In this document: positions 6,007-13,493 of the stretch, one piece after another
Numbering within the stretch: position 1 is the first letter of the stretch
Layout of the letters: every line of letters starts with the position of its first letter
Source of the DNA: DASUSF01 sp036375275
GTDB lineage: Bacteria; Pseudomonadota; Alphaproteobacteria; Geminicoccales; Geminicoccaceae
Assembly: GCA_036375275.1 (NCBI GenBank)
Contig: DASUSF010000129.1
Location: 1-13,513, forward strand
DNA: 13,513 nucleotides
Direction: 5' to 3'
Notes under the pieces: generated by a model
Database searches by the model: none
What the model was told of the DNA's origin: nothing
Seen by the model: only the letters and a program-made list of their open reading frames with translations
Program-made: the position numbers and the translations under genes

Positions 6007-6933
6007 TCACTCGATCAGGAGCTCGTCGGCACGCCGCCGCACCTTCGGCTCCTCCACCAGCGGATCCCGCCCGCCCCGGAGGATCGAGTTGCCCTCGTAG
6101 ACCGTCCGCTGGTCGACCGGCGGCGGGTTCAGCCAGTCATCCTCGCTCATCTGGCCGCTCTGGCCGTATGCGCCGAGCGCGTTGGCGTAGGTCGCGAGGC
6201 GGACCTGGTCCCCGGGGATCCCCTGCTGCAGCGCGAGTTTTGCGGTCTTGGCGACCCCGAGCGGGTCGGAGATGCCCCAGTCGCACGCCGAGTCCACGAT
6301 CACCCGCTCGCAGCCGTACTGCTTCATGATCTCGACCATCCGGGCATTGCCCATCTTGGTGCTCGGGTAGATCGAGAACGCTGCCCAGAAGCCGCGGTCC
6401 AGGGTCTCGCGCACGGTCTCCTCGTTGTTGTGGTCGATCACGACCTTCGACGGCGCCAGGCCGTGCTCCAGGATCACGTCCATGGAGCGCGTGGTGCCGC
6501 GCTTCTTGTCGCGGTGCGGGGTGTGGATCATGACCGGGAGGGCGAGCTCCTTCGCGAGCTCCAGCTGGGCCCGGAAGTAGCGGTCCTCGAGCCCGGTCTG
6601 CTCGTCGTAGCCGATCTCGCCGATCGCCACCACGCCCTCCTTGAGCGCGAAGCGCGGCAGGATCTCCATCACCGCCTCGGCGAGCTCCTGGTTGTTGGCC
6701 TCCTTCGAGTTCAGGCCGATGGTGCAGTAGTGGCGGATCCCGAACTGGCCGGCGCGGAAGCGCTCCCAGCCGACGATCGTGGACAGGTAGTCGATGTAGG
6801 TGCCGACGTGGGTCCGGGGCTGGCCGATCCAGAAGGCGGGCTCGATCAGGGCGACCACGCCCGAGGCGGCCATCGCCTCGTAGTCGTCGGTGGTGCGCGA
6901 GATCATGTGGGCGTGAGGGTCGATCAGCATCAT
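6007..6933 (-). CDS. eboB: EboB-like TatD-superfamily metal-dependent hydrolase
   Basis: The 308-aa product is a TIM-barrel amidohydrolase related to TatD. Metal-site residues visible: H7 and H9 in DPHAHM, E106 in IGEIGYDE, H137 in MIHTPH, H168 in VIDHNNEE, and an acidic residue near 214-219 (VDSACDWG). The motifs RTTDDYEAMA, EPAFWIGQPRTHVGTY, IRHYCTIGLN and the HRDKKRGT loop are what I associate with the EboB branch rather than with TatD nuclease. Its partner upstream, EboA, confirms the assignment. Ebo proteins have been linked in a cyanobacterium to moving a metabolite precursor to the periplasm; the reaction is unknown. There is no signal peptide, so it is cytoplasmic. Three ATGs are possible (6942, 6933, 6930); 6933 was chosen because GGAG lies nine bases before it and it gives the compact family N-terminus. 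It starts 60 bases after eboA. Confidence 0.85.
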   Translation of the reverse strand: MMLIDPHAHMISRTTDDYEAMAASGVVALIEPAFWIGQPRTHVGTYIDYLSTIVGWERFRAGQFGIRHYCTIGLNSKEANNQELAEAVMEILPRFALKEGVVAIGEIGYDEQTGLEDRYFRAQLELAKELALPVMIHTPHRDKKRGTTRSMDVILEHGLAPSKVVIDHNNEETVRETLDRGFWAAFSIYPSTKMGNARMVEIMKQYGCERVIVDSACDWGISDPLGVAKTAKLALQQGIPGDQVRLATYANALGAYGQSGQMSEDDWLNPPPVDQRTVYEGNSILRGGRDPLVEEPKVRRRADELLIE

Positions 6934-6993
6934 GGTCGGCATCTCCGGTGATCGTATTGCTGGTCGGCCAGCCGCTCGCCGACGTCTCGCGGC

Positions 6994-7866
6994 TCATCCG
7001 GCCCCGAGCTCGTGGCTCAGTCGGTCCCAGGTCAGCGCCTCGCTCGCGGCTGCGGTGGCATGCGCGGGGTTGCGCGCGAGAAGGTCCTTGGCCCGCGGAT
7101 CGGGCGCGCTCGCGAGCGCCAGCATCGCCGCCTTCTGCTCGACCTCGGCGCCGGTGTTCAGCACCCGCTCGAGGTCGTCGACCATCGCGCCCTCGGCGAA
7201 CGGCCCGACGCAGCGCCAGAGCTCCGGGCTCACCGGTCGGCCCGCCGCCCACCGCTCGTGCGCGTAGTCGTGGAGCATGGTCGCGAGTTCCGGGTTGGCG
7301 CGCGCATCCAGGCCCTGGATCGGCGCCAGGGTGGAGCCGACGAACAGCGCCTTCAGGACCATGTGGTTCCAGCGGTTCTCGCTGAACTGCTCCATCGGAT
7401 AGGGGCTCCGGTGCGCCACCGCCTCGAACACCGCCTTGATGTTGGTCCGGGTCCCCTCCGCCGCCTGGTCCTCGAGCAGCTCCGGGTCGGGGTACAGCGG
7501 CAGGCCGCGATAGAAGGCGATCTGCTCGCCGAGGTCGGCGGTGCGGCAGAGCTGCCGGAAGCGGTCGGCGAAGGCCCGGCCGACGCTGCCCTCGGCGAGC
7601 AGCATCAGGATCCTGGCCGCCTGGTCGACGCTGAGGCCGCGCGGGTCCCAGCCGCTCCGGACGGTGCGCGCCTGCTCGAGATCGCCATCGAGCAGGGCGA
7701 GGTCGGCGCGCCCGAGCCGGCGCGGCGCGAGGCCGAGGGCGATGTAGAGGTCGCGGTCGCCGGCGCCGCCGCCGAGCCGGTCGAGCTGGTCCTCGAGCCA
7801 AACCCGCTTCGGCTCGGCGAGCTGGCGCGTCAGCCAGGTCCTGAGCAGCTCCTTGGTCGTCGTCAC
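6994..7866 (-). CDS. eboA: EboA domain protein
   Basis: This 290-aa, mostly helical soluble protein matches EboA, the first gene of the ebo cluster. The most telling region is residues 158-223: MEQFSENRWNHMVLKALFVG, then GLDARANPELATMLHDYAHE, RWAAGRPV and PELWRCVGPF. The remainder is a stack of Ala/Leu-rich helices, including a HEAT-like C-terminal tail (KAAMLALASAPDPRAKDLLA). No catalytic motif is evident, so a scaffold or adaptor role is likely. The GTG at 7866 was chosen: it follows GGGGAGGG closely and the product begins TTTKELLRTWL, as expected, whereas the upstream in-frame ATG at 7932 would add an unlikely Gly/Pro-rich lead. It precedes eboB. The rest of the usual cluster (UbiA-like prenyltransferase eboC, sugar-phosphate-cyclase-like eboD, eboE, eboF) is absent from this window. 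Confidence 0.87.
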   Translation of the reverse strand: MTTTKELLRTWLTRQLAEPKRVWLEDQLDRLGGGAGDRDLYIALGLAPRRLGRADLALLDGDLEQARTVRSGWDPRGLSVDQAARILMLLAEGSVGRAFADRFRQLCRTADLGEQIAFYRGLPLYPDPELLEDQAAEGTRTNIKAVFEAVAHRSPYPMEQFSENRWNHMVLKALFVGSTLAPIQGLDARANPELATMLHDYAHERWAAGRPVSPELWRCVGPFAEGAMVDDLERVLNTGAEVEQKAAMLALASAPDPRAKDLLARNPAHATAAASEALTWDRLSHELGAG

Positions 7867-7901
7867 GCCGCCCTCCCCGCCCCCGTACCGAGGCGCGGGC
7901 C

Positions 7902-7950
7902 GCATCTTGCCGCAAACCGGCCCGGCCGGCAAAGCCGGACGGCATCTTGC
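7902..7950. repeat. Direct and inverted repeats between eboA and phyR
   Basis: The nonamer GCATCTTGC occurs at 7902-7910 and again at 7942-7950, exactly 40 bases apart. Between them TTGCCG (7908-7913) and CGGCAA (7927-7932) form an inverted repeat with a GC-rich loop. The block lies in the 180-bp gap shared by two divergent genes, where an operator is plausible. No convincing promoter boxes, and no GGAAC-N16-CGTT motif, are seen in this gap. Confidence 0.5.
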
Positions 7951-8046
7951 AGCCCCAGCCGCTTGGCCCTACGTGTTGCGGACTGAACAGCCGCTGGTCG
8001 ACGCCGGGCATGCGCCCCGCGTCCACTGCGCGCGGGTGGCGGAAGC

Positions 8047-8910
8047 ATGACGCACGAACTCGAGGCTGTAGTCGCTCTCATCCCCCGATTGCGCCGCCAC
8101 GCGCGGCTGCTTTCGGGCTCGCAGGCTGTCGGCGACGAGTACGTCCGGATCTGCCTCGAGCTGATCGCCGCCGAGCCGGAGCGCCTCGGGCAGGGTCCGC
8201 TGGCCCGGTGCCTGTTCCGCGCCTTTCATCTCGTCTGGAGCAGCGTCGCCACCCAGCTCGAGGAGGCCGAGCGCGGCGGGGACGATCCCCAGGCGCCCCT
8301 GATCACCGGGCTCGCCGCCCTGCCTTCGCTGCAGCGGCGCGCGCTCCTGCTGCAGGTGGTCGAGGAGTTCGCGCCGGAGGACGTCGGCTGGGTCCTCGAC
8401 CTCGAGGTGCCGCTGGTCCGAGCGCTGGTCAGCGAGGCGCGCGAGGAGCTGAGCCGGGAGACCGTGGTGCGGGCGCTGATCATCGAGGACGAGCCGATGA
8501 TCGCGATGGAGCTCAACCGGATCGTCCGCAGCATGGGCCACGAGGTGGTCGCGGTCGCGAGTCGGGAGGCGACCGCCCTCGAGCAGGCGAAGAAGCACGC
8601 GCTCGGTCTCGTGCTGGCGGACGTCCAGCTGCTCGACGAGGACAGCGGGATCGTGGCCGCGCAAGGGATTCTCGAGCGCTTTCAGGTCCCGGTCGTGTTC
8701 GTCACCGGCTTTCCGGAACGCCTCCTCACCGGCGGCCGGCTCGAGCCCGCCTTCGTGGTCGCCAAGCCCTTCGACGAGGACGCGCTCAAGGTGACCATCG
8801 CCCAGGCCATCCAGATCTACCGCACGCCCGACAGCGCCCGGGCCCACCAGGCGGAACTCCTGACCAAGCTCCGCGAGATCAACGGCCAGACCGTCACCAT
8901 CGACGCCTGA
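8047..8910 (+). CDS. phyR: PhyR-type general stress response regulator
   Basis: The 287-aa product joins a sigma-factor-like N-terminal half (residues about 1-137, with the sigma4-like LPSLQRRALLLQVVEEFAPE at 92-111) to a C-terminal receiver domain (about 140-262). The receiver is complete: acidic pair E147-D148 in IIEDEP, phospho-acceptor D192 in LVLADVQLLD, T220 in VFVTGFPE, and K240 in VVAKPF. In PhyR, phosphorylation frees the sigma-like half to bind the anti-sigma factor NepR, releasing EcfG to transcribe stress genes. It does not bind DNA itself. The C-terminus is some 25 residues longer than the receiver needs. The ATG at 8047 follows a weak GGCGGAAG site. No nepR or ecfG gene lies in this window, although those normally neighbour phyR. 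The convergent histidine kinase 45 bases downstream is of the HWE type and is a natural candidate for its kinase. Confidence 0.9.
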   Translation: MTHELEAVVALIPRLRRHARLLSGSQAVGDEYVRICLELIAAEPERLGQGPLARCLFRAFHLVWSSVATQLEEAERGGDDPQAPLITGLAALPSLQRRALLLQVVEEFAPEDVGWVLDLEVPLVRALVSEAREELSRETVVRALIIEDEPMIAMELNRIVRSMGHEVVAVASREATALEQAKKHALGLVLADVQLLDEDSGIVAAQGILERFQVPVVFVTGFPERLLTGGRLEPAFVVAKPFDEDALKVTIAQAIQIYRTPDSARAHQAELLTKLREINGQTVTIDA

Positions 8911-8955
8911 GCCGGGGCTGCGTCGGTTTGCCGGGCCACAGCGATCCTCCCCGCT

Positions 8956-10110
8956 CTACAGCATGCCGTCGATCAGCGGCAGCACCAGCCGGACCGCCAG
9001 GCCCTCCGCGCAGTAGTCGAACCTCACCTCGCCCTGGAACTCGAGGGCGATCGTGAACTCGATCACCTCCGAGCCGAAGCCGCGCCGGGCCGGCGGGCTG
9101 ACGACCGGGCCGCCCGTCTCGCGCCAGGCGATCTCGAGGTTCGGCGGCCCCTCCCCCGCCTCGATCAGCCGCCATTCGACCACGACCTCGCCGACCGAGG
9201 TCGAGAGCGCGCCGTACTTGGCCGCGTTCGCAGCCAGCTCGTGCAGGACCAGGCTCAGGCTCAGCGCCGCTTTCGGGCGCACTGCGATCGCCGGCCCTTC
9301 GAGCCGCGCCCGCTGGTCGCCGCCATAGGGCCGGAGGTGCTGGCGGACCAGATCCTCGAGCGCGGAGTTGCTCCAGTTGCTGTCGAACAGCAGGGTATGG
9401 GTGTCGGCGAGCGCCTGGACGCGCGCGTTGAACGACCGGCTGAAGGCATCGATGGAGCGGCTGTGCTGGCGGGTCTGGGCAGCGATCGACTTGACGATCG
9501 CGAGGGTGTTCCGGGTCCGGTGACGGAGCTCGGCGAGCAGCATCTCCTGCTGCTGCTCCGCCCGCCGGCGCTCCATGACCTCGGCGCGCAGCCGGTCGTT
9601 GGCCTCGGCCAGCTGTCGGGTGCGCTCGGCGACCCGCTGCTCGATCTCGACGAACGCGAACTGCAGCTGGCGGCCGGTCTCGCGCTCCCGCTCGATGCCG
9701 CTCAGCAGCTGCTCGTTCAACGCGCGAAGCTCGCCGGTCCCGGGGACCGCGAGGGCGCGCGGCACGATCGGCCAGACCAGGGTCGCGGTCGCGACCGAAG
9801 CCACGGCGGTGACCGCCTTGATCAGGCCGTGCAGGCCGTAGACCGGCTGCCAGAGCGTGATCAGGCCGACCACGTGGGTGAGCCCGCAGGCGAAGATGAA
9901 CAGGGCGAACAGGCCGAAGATCCAGCCGAACTCGAGGTCGCGCCGCCGGTGGATGAAGAGCGCGAGCGTGATCGGGATGGAGAAGTAGGCGAGCGCGATC
10001 AGCGCGTCGGAGATCGCGTGGAGCGCGACCAGGTCCGGCCGCCAGAGCAGGCAATAGCCATGGGGGATGAACGACGCCGCGCCGAAGAGGTAGTCGAGGA
10101 TACCCTGCAT
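8956..10110 (-). CDS. Ethylene-receptor-like HWE histidine kinase
   Basis: The 384-aa membrane kinase has an N-terminal ethylene-binding-type domain with three helices (about residues 34-54, 62-86 and 95-116). It aligns without a gap to plant ETR1 at an offset of 10: D35, Y42, P46, I72, C75 and H79 fall on ETR1 D25, Y32, P36, I62, C65 and H69. C75 and H79 (ACGLTH) are the copper(I) ligands of that site. A coiled coil follows (about 128-190, VAERTRQLAEANDRLRAE) with no GAF or PAS domain. The catalytic part is HWE type: phospho-acceptor H197 in AELRHRTRNTLA, N-box LHELAANAAKYGALS (289-303), W-x-E in IAWRETGGP, and a GFGS glycine loop. No receiver is attached, so phosphate must go to a separate regulator, possibly the convergent PhyR. 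The ATG at 10110 was preferred over a GTG at 10131 because relatives begin at MQG and GGCGAG lies just upstream. Confidence 0.9.
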   Translation of the reverse strand: MQGILDYLFGAASFIPHGYCLLWRPDLVALHAISDALIALAYFSIPITLALFIHRRRDLEFGWIFGLFALFIFACGLTHVVGLITLWQPVYGLHGLIKAVTAVASVATATLVWPIVPRALAVPGTGELRALNEQLLSGIERERETGRQLQFAFVEIEQRVAERTRQLAEANDRLRAEVMERRRAEQQQEMLLAELRHRTRNTLAIVKSIAAQTRQHSRSIDAFSRSFNARVQALADTHTLLFDSNWSNSALEDLVRQHLRPYGGDQRARLEGPAIAVRPKAALSLSLVLHELAANAAKYGALSTSVGEVVVEWRLIEAGEGPPNLEIAWRETGGPVVSPPARRGFGSEVIEFTIALEFQGEVRFDYCAEGLAVRLVLPLIDGML

Positions 10111-10218
10111 GTGCTCGCCCGCGAATGACACAGGAGCGTCTGCTTAGCCGACGCGCCCGGTCCGGTCGACGGCTGCCGGACCGCGCTAGGGCCCGCGGCG
10201 GCGCGCCGGGGAGCGCGG

Positions 10219-10243
10219 GGAACGCGGCCCCGGCCCCGACGTT
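10219..10243 (+). promoter_or_regulatory. Candidate EcfG (general stress sigma) promoter, plus strand
   Basis: GGAAC at 10219-10223 is followed by exactly 16 bases and CGTT at 10240-10243, a perfect match to the consensus recognised by EcfG-type sigma factors in Alphaproteobacteria. It points towards rpe, which starts about 250 bases further on, so either rpe has a long leader from this promoter or an unannotated small transcript is made. Its place between a putative stress-response kinase and rpe adds weight; the motif is short and GC-rich DNA can produce it by chance. Confidence 0.45.
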
Positions 10244-10245
10244 GC
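10221..10245 (-). promoter_or_regulatory. Candidate EcfG-like promoter, minus strand
   Basis: On the minus strand GCAAC (10245-10241) is followed by 16 bases and CGTT (10224-10221), one mismatch from the EcfG consensus. It is almost the exact mirror of the plus-strand motif and points at the histidine kinase, giving a leader of about 100 bases to the ATG at 10110. It would place the kinase under general-stress control. Confidence 0.35.
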
Positions 10246-10497
10246 CCGTCCGACCGAAGGATCACGCTCCAGCAATGAAGTGAGTGCTCGTGTCGTTCCG
10301 CCCGGGCTGCCTTCGGACCCATCCGGCGCGGCCGATCGAGGGGCTTCAGAAACGCATGCCGGAGGCCGCGGAGGCCCGTCGGGGCAACGGCTCAAAGGCG
10401 GACCTTCGCCTGTGACCGGTCCTGTGATCGACCCGGTTTCGCCCGCGACATCTCGCCCGCGGTGCGCGATATATCGGCGATACCGCGGAGGCCCTGC

Positions 10498-11154
10498 GTG
10501 AACGACGTCCTGATCGCGCCCTCGATCCTCGCCGCCGACTTCTCCCGCCTGGGCGAGGAGGTCGAGCGGGTCGACGCCGCCGGCGCGGATTGGATCCACC
10601 TGGACGTTATGGACGGCCACTTCGTCCCGAACCTCACCTTCGGGCCTGCCGTGGTGCAGGCGATCCGGCCGCGCAGCCGAAAGCGCTTCGACTGCCACCT
10701 GATGGTCGAGCGGGCGGACGACCTGATTCCAGCCTTCGCCGCGGCCGGCGCCGACCTGATCACGGTCCAGGCCGAGGCCTGCCCGCACCTCGACCGGACG
10801 CTGCAGGCGATCCGCGGCCTCGGCAAGCTCGCGGGCGTCGCGCTCAACCCGGCGACGCCGGAGGCCGCGATCTCCTACGTCCTCGACAAGCTGGATCTCA
10901 TTCTGGTGATGACCGTCAACCCCGGCTTCGGCGGCCAGGCCTTCATCCCCGCCATGCTCGAGAAGATCCGGCGGCTGCAGGCGGTCTGCGCCGGGCGGCC
11001 GATCCTGATCGAGGTCGACGGCGGCATCGGGCCCGCGACGGCGCCCGCGGTGACCGCCGCCGGCGCCAGCGTGCTGGTGGCGGGCACAGCGGTCTTCGGC
11101 GCCGCCGACTACGCCCGGGCGATCGAGGCCCTGAGGCCCGGCACGGTGGCCTGA
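10498..11154 (+). CDS. rpe: Ribulose-phosphate 3-epimerase
   Basis: The 218-aa TIM-barrel enzyme interconverts ribulose 5-phosphate and xylulose 5-phosphate in the pentose phosphate pathway, and in the Calvin cycle where present. It shows the full family pattern: IAPSILAADFSRL at residues 6-18, HLDVMDGHFVPNLTFGP at 34-50, CHLMV at 66-70, VMTVNPGFGGQAFIP at 137-151, and the phosphate-binding EVDGGI and AGTAVFGA near the end. Metal ligands are H34, D36, H67 and D174. Length is normal. The GTG at 10498 was chosen for its strong GGAGG (10487-10491) six bases upstream and its fit to the family N-terminus; an in-frame ATG at 10462 would lie before that ribosome-binding site. Its last 46 bases overlap, tail to tail, the end of the DUF3604 gene. 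Confidence 0.95.
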   Translation: MNDVLIAPSILAADFSRLGEEVERVDAAGADWIHLDVMDGHFVPNLTFGPAVVQAIRPRSRKRFDCHLMVERADDLIPAFAAAGADLITVQAEACPHLDRTLQAIRGLGKLAGVALNPATPEAAISYVLDKLDLILVMTVNPGFGGQAFIPAMLEKIRRLQAVCAGRPILIEVDGGIGPATAPAVTAAGASVLVAGTAVFGAADYARAIEALRPGTVA

Positions 11155-13493
11155 TCGCCGGCTGCCTGGACCCGCCGGACGACATAGATCGGGCTGGTCC
11201 AGGCGCGGCTGCCGTCCTCCTGGGTGAGGCGGATGTAGAGCGGGTTGTCGACGTCGTCGCGAAGGACGACGCGGCGGCGCAGGCGGAGCGCCCGGGTCTC
11301 GAGCCGTTCCGGCAGGCGGAAGACCCGGATCAGCCGGGGCAGGACGCCCGACGCGTCGGACACCCGGTCGTCGAAGCCGATCTCGTCGAGCGGCAGCGCC
11401 ACCCGGATCAGGGGCGTCTCGATTTCGAGGGAGCCGGCCCGGGGGTCGGCGAGCCAGACGTCGAAACCGGCGAAGTTGCCGGTGGTCAGCGACCGCCAGC
11501 GGAGGTGCTCCCCGTTCAGCAATTCGAGAGGCTTGTCCGGGTTGAAGAAGTTGACCGGCTCGGCCCGCTCGAACCGGTTGCCCCGGACCGTCGCGGTGCC
11601 GTCCCAGATCACCTCGCGCGAGCGACCCCGGTAGCTCGCCCCCTCCCATAGCACCCGAACGCGCCGGGCGGGAGCCGTCCGGTCGAACGGGCGGATGGTC
11701 TCGACCAGCTCCCGGCCGTTGAACAGCTCGAGCCGCTCGATCGGCGACGAGGCGAGGATGTCGACCTCGATCTCCACCTCGCCCTCCGGCAGATGGACGA
11801 TGTCACCCATCAGCGCCTCGCCCGCCGCCTCGCCGTCCGCGTCCGCGAACACCGCCGGATCACGCCGGTAGCGCGTCGCCGACCGGTCGAAGCGGGCGCG
11901 CACGTCGATCACCATCCGGCCGCCCGGGCCGCCGGTCGTGGCATAGTGGCGCCGGGTGCGCAGGCACTCGAGGATCGACGCCCGGTCGAGCCGGTCGGCG
12001 AGGAAGCAGGTGAGCCCGCCGATCGCGCCGAACGACGACGCGCCGGGATAGCTCGCCCCCGGCCGGCCCTTGTGCCCGTCGGAGTTGGCGACGATGCCGA
12101 GGCGGTAGCCCATCTCGAGCGCGTCGTGGAGCAGCCACTCGAAGGTGCCCCAGGCCGAGTGGACCTCGACCGAGGTCTCGAAGCGGCCGTCGTGGGCGAG
12201 CCGGATGTCGGCGTAGCGCCCGCCGCAGTGCGCCATCACCACGGTGTCCCACTCGCCGGCGTCGGCGAGCGCGTCGAACAGCGCCGCGGCGGTGTGGCAG
12301 TCGGTGCCGAGGTCGCTCCGGTCCTCGATCAGGGCGTGCGACGAGCGCCGGATGGTCCTGCCCTCCTCGGGGAACAGGACGTTCCGGTCGCCGCCCATCC
12401 CGGTGTTGCCGGACCATTCGTAGCCCGGCAGGCAGACGAAGCGGCCGGGCTGGTCGAACTCGGCCGTGAGCCGGTTCAGGGCGGTCCAGAACGCGCCGGT
12501 CATCTGGAAGTCGTTGCCCTGGTGGCAGGTGGCGTCGAGGAACGCGCGGTCGCGCGCGAAGGCGAAGTAGTCGCGGGCCGACCCGGTGCCGATCGTCTCC
12601 TCCGACTGGCCGTGCAGGTCGCCCCAGTAATGCAGGAACGGCGTCGCCTCGACGACCCGGAGCGCGTTCGCGCACGCGACGGGTTCACCCGTCGCGTCGA
12701 GCAGCTCGATCACGACGTCACCCGGCCGGTCGACCACGAGATCCGGAACCTCGAGCGCGAACCGCCCGTGCTCGAGGGTCACGCTGTCCGGCAGGTTCCG
12801 GACAGTCTGGCTGGCGCGCAGGCGGAAGGTCCCCTCGCACCGGTCCGAGGGGTTGCCCCAGCGGTCCTCCCCCTTCACCCACAACGAGAAGGGCTCGCCT
12901 ACGCGCCGGAGCGTCGGCAGGACCGCGACCATCCGGACCGGCGGCCCGGGCACGATCCGGATCACCGGCTGCTCGGGCAAGGGCTGGAAGTTGTAGGTCG
13001 CGATCGGGTCGACCAGGACCCGGAACTCGAAGGTGTCCTCGCAGAAGGTCTGGAGGCGCATGCCCGGCGAGCCCTGGCGCTGGTCGCCGAAGGTCACGGT
13101 GATGGTTTCGCCCGCCCTGAGGTAGCCGTTCACCACCTTGATGCTCAGCGTCCTGTCCCAGGGGCGGACGTTGCCCTTGGTGTCGAAGCGGACCTCGAGT
13201 ACCGCCTCGTTGGAGGCCGCGACGGTGGTGTACCCGACGGCAGCGGGATCGTGCAGCTGCGGCGGGCTCATGTCGGCAGCGAACCGGAAGCAGACCCGGA
13301 GCGCGCCGGAATCGTCGATGCCGAAGGTGCCGGCATGGTAGGTCAGGCGGAACGACTGATGGCTGCCGGCGACGAACGCCCCCGCGGGCTCGAGCGTCGC
13401 ATGCCCGAGGTCGGACGGCTCGATCGGCTGCCGGATGGTGCCGCTGGTGTTGGCCGCGCCCGGCCGCGCGCGCCCGTCGTCGTCACCGTCCAC
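11109..13493 (-). CDS. DUF3604 (PHP-like) protein, 5' end uncertain
   Basis: The visible product has 794 aa. The N-terminal third (about 20-285) is beta-rich with Ig-like modules (PSDLGHATLEPAGAF, FGDQRQGSPGMRLQT, VAGEP-like VGEPFSLWVKGED). The middle third is a PHP-like metal-dependent hydrolase: GDLHGQS (291-297), CHQGNDF (323-329), GYEWSG (357-362), AHCGG (421-425), VHSAWGT (444-450), and NSDGHKGRPG (470-479), whose His, Asp and Glu residues are likely metal ligands. The C-terminal third is another beta domain (VEIEVDILASSPIERLELFNG). No signal peptide is seen. The substrate is unknown. The start is set at a GTG at 13493, after a GGGGGAAGAG stretch; the frame stays open to the window edge, so the true start could lie beyond 13513, although relatives begin near TSGTIRQPIEPSDLG. 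The 3' end runs 46 bases into rpe. Confidence 0.88.
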   Translation of the reverse strand: MDGDDDGRARPGAANTSGTIRQPIEPSDLGHATLEPAGAFVAGSHQSFRLTYHAGTFGIDDSGALRVCFRFAADMSPPQLHDPAAVGYTTVAASNEAVLEVRFDTKGNVRPWDRTLSIKVVNGYLRAGETITVTFGDQRQGSPGMRLQTFCEDTFEFRVLVDPIATYNFQPLPEQPVIRIVPGPPVRMVAVLPTLRRVGEPFSLWVKGEDRWGNPSDRCEGTFRLRASQTVRNLPDSVTLEHGRFALEVPDLVVDRPGDVVIELLDATGEPVACANALRVVEATPFLHYWGDLHGQSEETIGTGSARDYFAFARDRAFLDATCHQGNDFQMTGAFWTALNRLTAEFDQPGRFVCLPGYEWSGNTGMGGDRNVLFPEEGRTIRRSSHALIEDRSDLGTDCHTAAALFDALADAGEWDTVVMAHCGGRYADIRLAHDGRFETSVEVHSAWGTFEWLLHDALEMGYRLGIVANSDGHKGRPGASYPGASSFGAIGGLTCFLADRLDRASILECLRTRRHYATTGGPGGRMVIDVRARFDRSATRYRRDPAVFADADGEAAGEALMGDIVHLPEGEVEIEVDILASSPIERLELFNGRELVETIRPFDRTAPARRVRVLWEGASYRGRSREVIWDGTATVRGNRFERAEPVNFFNPDKPLELLNGEHLRWRSLTTGNFAGFDVWLADPRAGSLEIETPLIRVALPLDEIGFDDRVSDASGVLPRLIRVFRLPERLETRALRLRRRVVLRDDVDNPLYIRLTQEDGSRAWTSPIYVVRRVQAAGDQATVPGLRASIARA

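Larger units (their letters stand above)
10111..10497. other. 387-bp intergenic region between the divergent kinase and rpe genes
   Basis: No convincing gene lies here. It holds two opposed EcfG-like promoter motifs (10219-10245) and a 10-base perfect palindrome CGATATATCG at 10467-10476, in the only AT-rich spot, just before the rpe ribosome-binding site. A further weak minus-strand candidate is GGAAC (10299-10295) with CATT (10277-10274) at 17 bases. The 73-codon GTG frame at 10280-10501 has Gly/Pro-rich, non-protein-like content and is not called. Confidence 0.7.

Noticed and set aside
10274..10299. Additional minus-strand EcfG motif, GGAAC-N17-CATT
   Set aside because: It has a mismatch in the -10 box and a longer leader than the 10221-10245 candidate; too weak to list on its own.
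10280..10501. 73-codon GTG frame whose stop overlaps the rpe start by four bases (GTGA)
   Set aside because: The coupling looks attractive, but the product is Gly/Pro/Ser-rich without any folded pattern, has no ribosome-binding site, and covers the rpe promoter region. I checked it as a possible NepR and it does not resemble one.
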